A stretch of DNA of 37,821 nucleotides from Nocardia nova NBRC 15556 (lineage in GTDB: Bacteria; Actinomycetota; Actinomycetes; Mycobacteriales; Mycobacteriaceae). Numbering within the stretch: position 1 is the stretch's first letter; each line of letters starts with the position of its first letter. Both the position numbers and the translations under genes were made by a program. This document shows positions 24,246 to 32,658 of this stretch, in pieces. Where the stretch lies: contig NZ_BDBN01000090.1 of the NCBI RefSeq assembly GCF_001613005.1, forward strand, positions 1-37,821, written 5' to 3'. The notes below the pieces were generated by a model, which worked only from the letters and a program-made list of their open reading frames with translations, was not told the DNA's origin and made no database searches.

Positions 24246-24866
24246 ATGTCAACGGCCGCCGGACTCGGAACCAAGGGCATGCCCGCGCAGGACCGTCGCG
24301 AGGAGATCCTGATCGCCGCCATGCGGGAGTTCGCCGAACGCGGATTCGCCGCGGTGTCGATGGTGTCCATCGCCGGGCGCGCGGGCATCTCCAAGGCCCT
24401 GGTCTACCAGCACTTCACCTCGAAGGAACAGCTCTACGCGGAGTGCCTGACCGCGCTGGCCGACCCGCTCCTGGAGCGCCTCGACGACGAAATGGACCCC
24501 GCCACAGCACCTTTCGCGATGCCAGGCAACGCCTTGCGCGGCCTCTTCGACACCCTCGGCCCAGACCGAACCGCCTGGCGGATCATCCACGACCCGACCG
24601 CACCGCCGACCGGTGCGGTGGCGGACCTGGTACACGGCTACCGCCACCGGATCGCCGCACACGCCGACTCGGGCGTACGCCGGTTCCTCGACGCCCTGGG
24701 CGACACCGACGAACGCGATATCGAAGCCCTCGCCGGCATCTGGACCGCCGCGGTCGACGCGGTAATGGCCTGGGCGCGAGCACATCCCGAAGAATCGGCC
24801 GCCGACCTGACCGCCCGCTTCACCCGTTTGATCGAGATCGTCTTCTCGATCGGAGCAACCCGCTGA
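24246..24866 (+). CDS. TetR-family transcriptional regulator
   Basis: A 206-aa TetR regulator. The DNA-binding domain spans about 18-65 (REEILIAAMREFAERGFAAV, then SIAGRAGISKALVYQHFTSK). The ligand domain is helical with no specific motif. It is divergent from the desaturase gene over a strong operator. TAAGTT at 24233-24238 lies seven bases before the ATG and no ribosome binding site is seen, so the transcript is likely leaderless. It probably represses itself and the desaturase in response to a lipid-like ligand. Confidence 0.9.
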   Translation: MSTAAGLGTKGMPAQDRREEILIAAMREFAERGFAAVSMVSIAGRAGISKALVYQHFTSKEQLYAECLTALADPLLERLDDEMDPATAPFAMPGNALRGLFDTLGPDRTAWRIIHDPTAPPTGAVADLVHGYRHRIAAHADSGVRRFLDALGDTDERDIEALAGIWTAAVDAVMAWARAHPEESAADLTARFTRLIEIVFSIGATR

Positions 24867-24950
24867 AACGGCTCGTGTAGAACCATCGAACTCGGCGCGC
24901 CGAGCACGCGCATCCTGGTCGAAGTAGGGGACCGAAACAGGGAGGATCGG

Positions 24951-25709
24951 ATGACGGCAAGGGGTCCGGACCCGACGAGTGCGGCTCCGGGAGACCGCTC
25001 GGCTGGGATCCCGCCGCAGTATCGCCTGCGCGACCTCTGGATCATCCGCCACGGCGAAAGCCGAGCCAATGCCGCGTTCAGCGCCGGCGCCGACGAGCCC
25101 TTCCCCGGCAGCGACTGCGATGTCGAGCTCTCGCCCACAGGGTACGAGCAAGCCGCCGGGCTCGGACGCTGGCTGGCCGGGCTGGACCCGGAGCGAGCGC
25201 CGCAGCTGGTGGTGTGCTCACCGTATCTGCGCGCGCAACAGACCTGGGCGGCGATGGCGCGCACTGCCGAAGGCACCGGCGCCTTACCCATGGTGACCGA
25301 CGAACGCTGCCGTGACCGCGAGATGGGAATCTTCGAACTCTTTCCGCCGCAAGCCATTCGACGCCGAGCGCCGCAGGAGTTCGAGCGCCGCGCCCGCCTC
25401 GGCGAATGGTTCTATCGGCCGCCGGGTGGGGAATCGCCGGCAGATGTCGCGCTGCGGATGCGTGATCTGCTCACCGAACTCGACCGAACCACCGCCGAGC
25501 GGATTCTGATCGTCGCCCACGACGCGATCGTCGTCACCGCAGCACACGTCCTGGCCGGTGTGGGTGCGACGTCACCGGCTGATATGCCGCCGGTGCCGAA
25601 CGCCTCGATCACGCACTGGCACAACGGCGAGCACCATCTGCGGCTCGCCGCATGGGGCATTACGACATCCGCGCGCGACAATACGATGCCGGGGACCATC
25701 GACGAGTGA
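24951..25709 (+). CDS. Histidine phosphatase family protein
   Basis: A 252-aa phosphoglycerate-mutase-like (branch 1) histidine phosphatase. IIRHGESRAN near 31-40 holds the phosphorylated His34. VVCSPYLRAQQTW is the second conserved block, EMGIFELF carries the catalytic acid region, and ILIVAHDAIVVTAA has the second His. The N-terminal ~25 residues are extra. Such proteins dephosphorylate small molecules or proteins; the substrate is unknown. GGGAGG lies before the ATG at 24951. It is placed between two TetR genes and ends 24 bp from the convergent one. Confidence 0.88.
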   Translation: MTARGPDPTSAAPGDRSAGIPPQYRLRDLWIIRHGESRANAAFSAGADEPFPGSDCDVELSPTGYEQAAGLGRWLAGLDPERAPQLVVCSPYLRAQQTWAAMARTAEGTGALPMVTDERCRDREMGIFELFPPQAIRRRAPQEFERRARLGEWFYRPPGGESPADVALRMRDLLTELDRTTAERILIVAHDAIVVTAAHVLAGVGATSPADMPPVPNASITHWHNGEHHLRLAAWGITTSARDNTMPGTIDE

Positions 25710-25733
25710 GCGGGGCGCGACCCACTCGCCCGT

Positions 25734-26321
25734 TCAGGTGAACAGCGCGGCACGCGCGGCCGTCAGAGCCACCTTCGCGGCGGCGTCCGCGGTGCCGTCG
25801 TCCACCCGCTCTCCGGTGATCAGAACGCGGAAGTAGATCGGCGCCACCAGCGTTTTGATCATCTCCGCCGGATCGGTGCCTTCGGGTAGCTCCCCGCGAG
25901 CGATCGCGCGCGTCACCACCGGCAGCGTTTGCCGAATCCGATCGCGGAAGACATGGCGTGCCGAGTTCGGGGGTGCGGGCAGGCCCGCGGCGGTGGACAC
26001 CAGCACGGCCAGAATGGCTCGCCCGGAGGCGCTGTCGGCCCAGGCGACGAGGCTGCGCGCCAGCGCGCGGAGATCCTCGTCGACCGAACCGGTATCGGGA
26101 ATGGGAATTTCCGCCGCGACACTCTCGGCCAGCGCCTCGGCGATCAGGCTGTCGCGGTCGGGCCATCGCCGGTAGACGGTGGTCTTGTGCACTCCGGTGC
26201 GCTGGGCGACGTTGTCGATCGTGAACGCGGCGTATCCGCGTTCGCTCAGCTCGTCGACGGTGGCGGCGAGCACGGCGGCGCGGACCTTCGGTCCACGTCC
26301 CAGAGGCGCGGACGAACTCAT
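25734..26321 (-). CDS. TetR-family transcriptional regulator
   Basis: A 195-aa regulator. The helix-turn-helix domain is near 12-58 (RAAVLAATVDELSERGYAAF, then NVAQRTGVHKTTVYRRW). The C-terminal region (about 85-190) matches a TetR ligand domain with FRDRIRQTLPVVTRAIARGE. The frame is open further upstream, but the ATG at 26321, with GGAG five bases before it, is the good start. It is divergent from the DUF1772/nitroreductase gene over two 23-bp dyads, one covering its own start codon. Confidence 0.9.
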   Translation of the reverse strand: MSSSAPLGRGPKVRAAVLAATVDELSERGYAAFTIDNVAQRTGVHKTTVYRRWPDRDSLIAEALAESVAAEIPIPDTGSVDEDLRALARSLVAWADSASGRAILAVLVSTAAGLPAPPNSARHVFRDRIRQTLPVVTRAIARGELPEGTDPAEMIKTLVAPIYFRVLITGERVDDGTADAAAKVALTAARAALFT

Positions 26322-26341
26322 TGCAACTCCTAGTTGCGATA
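26319..26341. promoter_or_regulatory. TetR operator overlapping the regulator start codon
   Basis: CATTGCAAC-N5-GTTGCGATA. It includes the ATG and ribosome binding site of the TetR gene, so binding would block its own expression. Confidence 0.65.
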
Positions 26342-26367
26342 TCGCGGACGGGCGGGCATGCTGACGA

Positions 26368-26390
26368 TATCGCAACTCGATGTTGCGATA
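26368..26390. promoter_or_regulatory. TetR operator upstream of the DUF1772/nitroreductase gene
   Basis: Perfect dyad TATCGCAAC-N5-GTTGCGATA, 18 bp before the start codon at 26408. Centred 49 bp from the first copy, with an identical right arm. Confidence 0.75.
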
Positions 26391-26407
26391 CTCAGATGGG
26401 AGTCTCG

Positions 26408-27331
26408 ATGCTGTCGAAACTTGTCCGGGGAGCCGCACTCCTGTTCCCCGGTCTGCTGGCCGGAGCGTTCGGCTACGGCGCCGTCAATGTGCTGTACGCG
26501 TTTCGTGAAGTGCCCCTTGATGTTCGGTTCACGTTCCATGTCGCGCTCATGCGAGTCAACGGCCCGGTCATGCAATCGCTGATGGCGCTGGCGGTGCTCG
26601 GTACCTTGGTGCTCGCGGTGCGATCGCGGGGAGGGCAGCGTCGGATCGCCGCGAGCGCGACGGTGCTGGTGTTGCTCTCCTTCCTGGTGACGCGATTCGG
26701 GAACGTGCCGATCAATCAGCAGATCAAACGGTGGGCGGTAGGCACCCCGCCGGCGAATTACGCCGATATCCTGCGACGCTGGGAACTGTTCCATTTCACC
26801 CGAACCGGTTGCGCCGTAGCCGCATTCGTTCTGGTGATCGTCGCGGTGGTCGGATTCGCCGCGGCCGACGACGGCATCCGCCGGAAGGACAATCCGCATC
26901 GGTCGCCCTCGCGACGCGACTTCCGCAATCGCATCGTCGTCACCGCCCATCGCATCGGCCTGCCGTTCGGCCCCATCCACCTGCTCACCGTTGCGGGTCG
27001 TTCGACGGGAATTCCCCGGACCACGCCCGTCGCCCCGATACAGCTCGACGGCGACCGGTACCTCGTGCAGGCCTATCCGAACGCCGAATGGGTCGAGAAT
27101 GCCCGCGCGGCAGGACGCGGTGTGCTCGCTCGCGGCCGGAAATCCCGGGTCGTGAATCTGATCGAAGTGCCCGAACCGCAGCGCCAACCCATGCTGCGTG
27201 CGTTTCCTGTGCAAAATCCCAGGGGTGCACAAGCTTTCGTCAGGAATGGTCTGGTCGAATCCGGCTCGCCGGACAGCTTCGCGGACGCGGCGGGCCGCTG
27301 CGCCGTCTTTCGCATAGAGCCGGTCTCCTGA
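26408..27331 (+). CDS. Fusion of DUF1772 membrane domain and deazaflavin-dependent nitroreductase
   Basis: A 307-aa protein. Residues 1-155 form a four-helix DUF1772/anthrone-oxygenase-like membrane domain with the motif NVPINQQIKRW near 99-109 and WELFHFTRTG near 125-134. Residues about 172-305 match the Ddn-like F420-dependent nitroreductase family (HLLTVAGRSTGIPRTTPV, then RYLVQAYPNAEWVENARAAG). A basic linker joins them. The two families are usually separate. The start at 26408 follows GGGAG; an ATG at 26396 is an alternative. It is under a TetR operator and would be a membrane-tethered reductase, substrate unknown. Confidence 0.83.
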   Translation: MLSKLVRGAALLFPGLLAGAFGYGAVNVLYAFREVPLDVRFTFHVALMRVNGPVMQSLMALAVLGTLVLAVRSRGGQRRIAASATVLVLLSFLVTRFGNVPINQQIKRWAVGTPPANYADILRRWELFHFTRTGCAVAAFVLVIVAVVGFAAADDGIRRKDNPHRSPSRRDFRNRIVVTAHRIGLPFGPIHLLTVAGRSTGIPRTTPVAPIQLDGDRYLVQAYPNAEWVENARAAGRGVLARGRKSRVVNLIEVPEPQRQPMLRAFPVQNPRGAQAFVRNGLVESGSPDSFADAAGRCAVFRIEPVS

Positions 27332-27372
27332 GGCCGAATGTCGTCGCCGGTGCTGTATTCGGAGAGGAACCA

Positions 27373-27804
27373 ATGATCCGCACGTCGTTTACGCCCGTCA
27401 CCGGGCATGCCCTGGGAGTCGTTGCCGACGGCACCGTCAAAATAGTGCTCGCCGCCGTCTACATCATCGGCGCCGAATCGCTGAGTCATCGACTCGGTGT
27501 CGCCACCTGGCTCATGATCGCCTGCGCCGCAGCCCTGCTCATCGCAGGCGCCGGTGAATTCGCACACCTGCGCAGCCGCCCGATGAGCACAATTATGCGG
27601 CTCATGATCGGCTACGACACCGGCTGGACGGTTGTCACCCTCGTCGCCCTGCTGCTGGCATGGCAGGGGAACAGGACGGGCGGCGAACTCTGGATCGGTT
27701 ATCAGACACTCGCGCCCCTCCTCTTCGCGGCTCTGCTCGGGGTGGCAGGCGACCGGAAATCCGAATCCGATCAGGTCGGCGCCGGCAACTCCGGCTCCGC
27801 ATGA
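27373..27804 (+). CDS. Four-helix membrane protein of unknown function
   Basis: A 143-aa integral membrane protein with four hydrophobic segments (ALGVVADGTVKIVLAAVYII, WLMIACAAALLIAGA, GWTVVTLVALLLA, TLAPLLFAALLGVA). I do not recognise the family. The ATG at 27373 follows GGAGAGG. It lies 41 bp after the DUF1772/nitroreductase fusion and is probably cotranscribed and controlled by the same TetR. It is distinct in sequence from the DUF1772 part. Confidence 0.8.
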   Translation: MIRTSFTPVTGHALGVVADGTVKIVLAAVYIIGAESLSHRLGVATWLMIACAAALLIAGAGEFAHLRSRPMSTIMRLMIGYDTGWTVVTLVALLLAWQGNRTGGELWIGYQTLAPLLFAALLGVAGDRKSESDQVGAGNSGSA

Positions 27805-27901
27805 TCGCTTCCTGGCGTGCGCTCCGTCGCGGGAGAGGAGCCGCATCTCAAACCCGACTCGTCCGTATGTACTGATGAGTAATGACGGCTTCGGTAATTC
27901 A

Positions 27902-27996
27902 TTGTCTTACAACGCTTTCGACTGATGTAAGGTACTGTGCCTCTGGCGCCGCGATCGGTGGAGGCGTCGGATCGCTCGGATAATCGTTGTCTTACA
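27902..27996. repeat. Direct repeat TTGTCTTACA and partial palindrome
   Basis: The ten-base TTGTCTTACA occurs at 27902-27911 and at 27987-27996. Near the first copy CTTACA (27906-27911) pairs with TGTAAG (27926-27931). They precede the phosphotransferase gene and look like a regulator site. The 211-bp gap 27805-28015 otherwise shows no gene. Confidence 0.4.
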
Positions 27997-28015
27997 GTGG
28001 AATCGAGATACGTGC

Positions 28016-29188
28016 GTGAATCACAAGCTCTGGTTGCTCGGTCGTTCTGTCACCGTCGGAACCCGGATGCTGGGCGAGAAGATTCACGGACCCAGATTGC
28101 GCTCCCTCGCCGACGTGCCGATCTCCGGTGACAAGATCACCCCCGAATGGCTGACCGCGGTGCTGTGCCGCGATGTTCCCGGGGCCGAGGTGTCGGGCTT
28201 CGAGACGTCCAACGGCAGCAGCGGCACCTCGACGAGGGTGGCGATCACGGTCGAATACAACGATGTGGGGACCCGGGCGCAGTTGCCGACCCGCTTGTTC
28301 GCCAAGACCACCACCAGTTTCAGCCAGCGGATCCTGCTGGGCGGCGGAAAGATGATCGACGGGGAAACCCGGTTCTTCCGCGACTTCCGCCCCGCCGTCG
28401 ACATCGAGGCGCCGATCGGATACTGGGGCGCGTCCGACCCGGCCTCGTGGCGGTCGATCGCCCTGATGGAGGACATCGCCGCGACTCGCGGCGCCGTCTT
28501 CAGCGAGCCCACCGCCTCGATCACCCGCGAGCAAGCCGAGGATCTGGTCCGCAATCTCGCCCGCCTGCACGGCACCTTCTGGGAATCCGAGGCGATCGAC
28601 GTCCTCAACACCCCGGCGTACATGCTCGATGTGTATCTGTCCGCGATCGATATGAAGAAGCGGTGCGAAGTGGGCCTGCGCCGCGCGGAGGAGGTTGTTC
28701 CGCCCGCCCTGCACGGCAGCAGCGAACGGCTGTGGGCCGGCGTCGAGCGGGCGGTCACCATCGCGACCGAAGAGGTTCCGCCGACACTGCTGCACGGCGA
28801 TCCCCACATCGGGCAGACCTACCGCACGAGCGCCGGCCGCATGGGTTTCGTGGACTGGCAGGTCGTGATGCGGGGCGGATGGGCACACGATTTCGCGTAC
28901 ACCGTCAATTCCGGCTGCGAGCCGGAAGACCGCCGACTATGGGACAGGGACCTGCTGGCGGCCTACCTGGACGAACTGGGAGAGGCCGGCGGCAAGCCCC
29001 CGGCCTTCGAGGACGCCTGGTTGCTCTACCGGCAGCAGTCGCTGTTCGCCTACGCCGCATGGGCTTTCACCATCGGGCGTGCGAGTTATCAGCCCAAGAT
29101 GCAGTCGAACGAAACCTGCCTGACCCTGTTACGGCGCATCACCACGGCCATCGACGACAACGATTCGCTGGGCGCCCTCGGCGTCTGA
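28016..29188 (+). CDS. Phosphotransferase family protein (aminoglycoside-kinase-like fold)
   Basis: A 390-aa kinase-like protein. Lys97 (LFAKTTTSFSQ) is a candidate ATP-binding Lys and Glu117 (GETRFFRDF) the partner. The catalytic loop LLHGDPHIGQTY (Asp262) and the metal motif GFVDWQ (Asp280) are present. The usual Asn of HGDxHxxN is Gln267. Such proteins phosphorylate small alcohols or are pseudokinases. GTG 28016 is the earliest start; a Met at residue 18 is a possible alternative. The upstream region has repeated TTGTCTTACA motifs. The next gene is a P450 148 bp downstream, but a shared role is not shown. Confidence 0.8.
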   Translation: MNHKLWLLGRSVTVGTRMLGEKIHGPRLRSLADVPISGDKITPEWLTAVLCRDVPGAEVSGFETSNGSSGTSTRVAITVEYNDVGTRAQLPTRLFAKTTTSFSQRILLGGGKMIDGETRFFRDFRPAVDIEAPIGYWGASDPASWRSIALMEDIAATRGAVFSEPTASITREQAEDLVRNLARLHGTFWESEAIDVLNTPAYMLDVYLSAIDMKKRCEVGLRRAEEVVPPALHGSSERLWAGVERAVTIATEEVPPTLLHGDPHIGQTYRTSAGRMGFVDWQVVMRGGWAHDFAYTVNSGCEPEDRRLWDRDLLAAYLDELGEAGGKPPAFEDAWLLYRQQSLFAYAAWAFTIGRASYQPKMQSNETCLTLLRRITTAIDDNDSLGALGV

Positions 29189-29336
29189 CGCACCAACGCT
29201 TTACCACGAATGATCATCGTGCTGCCGATGGTCGTCCCGGCCAGGGTCGTCCGGTGCGACTACCGCAGCCTTCGACGCGCGCGACATCGCGTCATGCAGT
29301 TCGACGCAGCGTGCGATACGACAACTGGAGTGGTTG

Positions 29337-30608
29337 ATGACTACGTCACAGTTCCCGACCCGCCCGACGATGTGTCCCGTTGCCCACGGCTCTCCGACGA
29401 GTTCCGACGGCCCGCGAGTCCCGCTGTTCACCCCGGATTTCTCCGACGACCCGCACCGCGTCTACCGCGAAATGCGCAGCCGATACGGCTCGCTCGCGCC
29501 CGTCGAACTGGCGCCGGGCGTGCCCGCGACGCTGGTGATCGGCTACCGCACCGCGGTGCGAATTCTCAACGACCCCGAACACTTTCCCGCAGACCCGCGC
29601 GTGTGGCAGCAGACCGTGCCCTCGGATTGCCCGATCCTTCCGCTGCTGGAATGGCGCCCGATGGCCAGCAGAAGTTCCGGTGCCGATTTCCACCGCTACC
29701 GTGAGGCCATTACCGCCGGTATCGACGCCGTCGACCTGCACTCGTTGCGCGCGGCGGTCGAGAAGGCCACGCTTCCCCTGATCAACAGCTTCTGCCAGGA
29801 CGGCAAGGCGGAACTGATCACCCAGTACATCTACCCCCTCGCATTCGAACTCGTGAACGTGATGCTCGGTTGCCCGCCCGAGATCGGCGCGCAGGTCGCG
29901 GCCGGAACGGCCAAACTGCTCGAAGGCGTCGACGCCGAACAGGGCAACCGCATCCTCGGCGAGGCGCTGATGAGTCTGGTGCGCCTCAAACGAGCCACCC
30001 CGAGCAACGACATCACCTCGGTACTGCAACAACACCCGGCCGCCCTCGACGACACCGAGGTCTCCCACCACGTCTCCCAGATCTACGGCACCGGAATCGA
30101 ATTCGAGCTGAACCTCATCGCCAACACGTTGCTGCTGGTCCTCACCGACAACCGATTCGGCGGCAGCGTGCTCGGCGGCAATCTCTCCTCCCGCGACGCG
30201 GTCGACGAGGTGTTGTTCAACGACCCGCCGCTGGCGAACCTCCTGATCACCTACCCCCGCCAGCCCATGCTGATCGACGACGTCTGGCTACCCGCCAATC
30301 AGCCGGTTGTCATCAGCATGGCCGCCTGCAACAACGACCCCGTGATTCGCAGCGACGATATGACGGGCAACCGATCGCACCTGGCCTGGGGCATCGGCCC
30401 GCACGCCTGCCCCGCGCAGTCGATCGCGTATCTGATCGCTCAGGAAGCGATCGACCAACTCCTCGACGCCCTCCCCGAAATCGAGCTCGCGACGGATGCG
30501 CCGAGCTGGCGACCGGGACCGTTCCACCGGGCCTTGACCGCTTTGCCGGTGACATTCCCGCGGACCGAGCCGCTGAATTTGAACAACAAGCCGGCAATGC
30601 CGGGGTGA
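29337..30608 (+). CDS. Cytochrome P450 lacking the EXXR arginine
   Basis: A 423-aa bacterial P450. The heme motif LAWGIGPHACPAQSIA has the proximal Cys358, with Trp in place of the common Phe. The K-helix Glu291-Val-Leu-Phe294 replaces EXXR, so the Arg is absent. The I helix reads IYGTGIEFELN, with Glu kept but no following Thr. These traits recall CYP157-like P450s of Streptomyces, some of which lack EXXR. The protein is otherwise full length, so it may be active with altered heme-pocket chemistry. The ATG at 29337 follows GGAG. No ferredoxin gene is adjacent. Confidence 0.87.
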   Translation: MTTSQFPTRPTMCPVAHGSPTSSDGPRVPLFTPDFSDDPHRVYREMRSRYGSLAPVELAPGVPATLVIGYRTAVRILNDPEHFPADPRVWQQTVPSDCPILPLLEWRPMASRSSGADFHRYREAITAGIDAVDLHSLRAAVEKATLPLINSFCQDGKAELITQYIYPLAFELVNVMLGCPPEIGAQVAAGTAKLLEGVDAEQGNRILGEALMSLVRLKRATPSNDITSVLQQHPAALDDTEVSHHVSQIYGTGIEFELNLIANTLLLVLTDNRFGGSVLGGNLSSRDAVDEVLFNDPPLANLLITYPRQPMLIDDVWLPANQPVVISMAACNNDPVIRSDDMTGNRSHLAWGIGPHACPAQSIAYLIAQEAIDQLLDALPEIELATDAPSWRPGPFHRALTALPVTFPRTEPLNLNNKPAMPG

Positions 30609-30641
30609 GAGCCGAGCAGGCCGAGGATCGCGCGACCACTG

Positions 30642-30965
30642 CTATTCGGACATGGAGTCCACGGCCTTCCCGATTCGAACGAGGCTGGTCGCATACCGTT
30701 CGTCGACGCTGGTTCGCGCGCTGACGACCTCGACGATCTTCTTTCCGATGCTCTCGAGTTCCGCCAGGCTGGACAGGATGTCCTGTTTCCGCGCCGACGC
30801 GAAATCGACGAGCGCCGGTCCGCTCTGCCAGCCTTCGTTCGCTTGCCGCGCCGGTTCGATCTCATCGAATTGTTGCTCGAGCCGGGTTCGGGATTCATTG
30901 CTGTTGGTGGAGATGTCCACCCCGGCCTGTTGCGCGGTGGCCGGGTCGATACAAACGTCTGTCAT
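30642..30965 (-). CDS. WXG100-like small helical protein
   Basis: A 107-aa, mostly helical acidic protein of the WXG100/ESX substrate size. A central turn reads NEGWQSGP (Trp-x-x-Gly rather than Trp-x-Gly), with helices either side (SRTRLEQQFDEIEPARQA and ARKQDILSSLAELESIGKKI). Such proteins are secreted by type VII (ESX) systems or act as partners of larger substrates. It is the last gene of the Amidase_6 toxin cassette, 12 bp after the membrane protein gene. The specific role is inferred from context. Confidence 0.7.
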   Translation of the reverse strand: MTDVCIDPATAQQAGVDISTNSNESRTRLEQQFDEIEPARQANEGWQSGPALVDFASARKQDILSSLAELESIGKKIVEVVSARTSVDERYATSLVRIGKAVDSMSE

Positions 30966-30977
30966 GATGAAGCCCTG

Positions 30978-31373
30978 TCAGAAGAACGCTTCGCACGGAT
31001 GGTAGCGAGGCGAGATCGGTTCGTCGGTATTCGATTGCAGCAGCGCGGATCCCACGACCAACGCGTAACCGACGCTGATGATCATCGCCGACGCCGCGAC
31101 GACGATCGCAAGGACCCTTCCCGAGGTCGAGGAGAATCGCGCGGCGGCGACGATGAACACCACTGCCGCTGCGGCAGCACAGATCAAGAGGGCCGTCGCG
31201 GCCCAGCTGGAGGCGGTGGCGGCCGTCGGAACGGGAATGCTTCGCGCACAATGCGATTCGAGAAGAACGTCCGTCCGCTCCGCGAGTTTGTGATCGGCCA
31301 CCACCAGTAGGAGAACGGCAGATGCGAAGCAGGCGAGGAAGATCGCGGCGGCCACGATCGCGGGGCGTTTCAA
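30978..31373 (-). CDS. Small membrane protein, candidate immunity partner
   Basis: A 131-aa protein with three hydrophobic helices (AIVAAAIFLACFASAVLLLV, AATALLICAAAAAVVFIVAA, VLAIVVAASAMIISVGYALV) and a Cys-containing external segment. It starts with TTG at 31373, the base next to the toxin stop TAG, and AAGGAG lies nine bases before the TTG, so it is tightly coupled to the toxin gene. Small membrane proteins directly downstream of secreted toxins often give immunity; this is an inference, and I recognise no family. Confidence 0.7.
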   Translation of the reverse strand: MKRPAIVAAAIFLACFASAVLLLVVADHKLAERTDVLLESHCARSIPVPTAATASSWAATALLICAAAAAVVFIVAAARFSSTSGRVLAIVVAASAMIISVGYALVVGSALLQSNTDEPISPRYHPCEAFF

Positions 31374-32627
31374 CTACCAGGTCTCCTTCGGCCGAATGAT
31401 CCGCACGTTCTGTGTGCCGCCGTCCTGATTCGAGAATCCGATCCGGTCGGTCAGGCTGAAGTCCTTCCCGTTGGTGGTGTGCTGGGAGTAGAGGATGTCG
31501 CCGTTGGGAAGCACCGCGGTGACCACTGCCGTGTGGTGCGCTTCGCCCGGCTTGTAGTCGCCGACGTTCTGCGTGTGCTCCCAGTAGACGAGATCACCGG
31601 GTTTCGCGCCGGCGGTCCCGACCTCCTCCGCCCCATTGTTCAGGAAGAAGTTCTTCTCCTTCTCGGCATTGAACCAGGTATCGCTGTGGCTCAGTCCCTG
31701 CAGGGAACCGGGCCCCGGCGGGTCGAAGTTGATTCCCGCGGCCCGGCTGCGGTTCCAGCCGTCCGAATCGGTGGTCAGGGTGCCTTTGTAGTCGAGGCCG
31801 GCCGACGCGAGGGTGGTGGAAACGAAGTTCGCGCAGTTGTTCTGGAACTTGTCGATCGAGGTATCGTTCGCGTGGTCGCGAGCGAACTGCACCGCCTTCA
31901 CAGCGTTGTAGCCGTTGGAACCCTCGAGCTCCTTCTGCACGCCGTCGGGGATTCCGTTGAGGTCGTGAAGTTCGACCGGCACCGCCAACATGAGTTGTTT
32001 GCGCCGATCGACGGCCAGCGAGTCCCACCACGCCTTCACCACATCGGGGGGCTGGCCCTGCGGCAGGGTCTCGCGAATGGCGTCGAGTGCGTCGGCCACT
32101 GCCGCGGACTGCTGTTTCAACGCATCGTCGAGCGAGCTGGTGTCGACGTTGATATTCAGATTGCGCAGCGCGCCGGCGACTTCCTGGTCGGCCCGATCCG
32201 CCGCATCGATCGCATCCTTGATCAGCGCGTTGTACCGCCGGCAGTCATCCGCCGCGGTCGCCGGATCGTGATGCCCGGCAGGTACGACCAGAACGTCGCC
32301 CTCGAGCTCCAGGCCCGCGACCGTCCCCGCCGTGATCGCCGAACCGGCCTGTGCCTGCGCGATCCGAGGCGCGTCTTCCAACGTGTCCAGCGCGGTGACG
32401 GCACCTCGCAGCAGGACGCCGATCTCCTCCAACTTTCCCGTGACATCGGAGATCCGCCCGCGCACGAGCTCACCCAGATAGTCGGTCCAGGATTCCTCGA
32501 GCCGCCGCGATCCATTGGCATGGATCTCGGCGACGGCCTCCTCGCAGTCCTTGGCCGCCGCCAGCAGATCATCGGCCGCGGCCTGCCAGCTGCCCGGATC
32601 GGCGTACCTGAGTTGATGCAGATCCAT
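31374..32627 (-). CDS. WXG-like protein with C-terminal Amidase_6 domain (putative type VII-secreted toxin)
   Basis: A 417-aa protein. The N-terminal ~190 residues are coiled helices of the WXG/ESX type (DLHQLRYADPGSWQAAADDL). The segment KAWWDSLAVDRRKQLMLAVP at 198-217, continuing to DLNGIP, is the linker commonly found in actinobacterial WXG-associated hydrolases. The C-terminal domain from about 240 matches Amidase_6 (NNCANFVSTTL with Cys265, AEVG-like strand, GEAHHTAVV with His364/365). It would cleave an amide or peptide bond in a target cell or envelope. The ATG at 32627 follows GGGGGAC. The start is chosen over 32696 because of the homology. Confidence 0.82.
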   Translation of the reverse strand: MDLHQLRYADPGSWQAAADDLLAAAKDCEEAVAEIHANGSRRLEESWTDYLGELVRGRISDVTGKLEEIGVLLRGAVTALDTLEDAPRIAQAQAGSAITAGTVAGLELEGDVLVVPAGHHDPATAADDCRRYNALIKDAIDAADRADQEVAGALRNLNINVDTSSLDDALKQQSAAVADALDAIRETLPQGQPPDVVKAWWDSLAVDRRKQLMLAVPVELHDLNGIPDGVQKELEGSNGYNAVKAVQFARDHANDTSIDKFQNNCANFVSTTLASAGLDYKGTLTTDSDGWNRSRAAGINFDPPGPGSLQGLSHSDTWFNAEKEKNFFLNNGAEEVGTAGAKPGDLVYWEHTQNVGDYKPGEAHHTAVVTAVLPNGDILYSQHTTNGKDFSLTDRIGFSNQDGGTQNVRIIRPKETW

Positions 32628-32658
32628 GACCGTCCCCCCGTGCTTTGATGGTGGCCTG

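Noticed and set aside
27805..28015. Possible tRNA or small RNA gene in the gap
   Set aside because: No cloverleaf could be drawn; only short repeats are seen.
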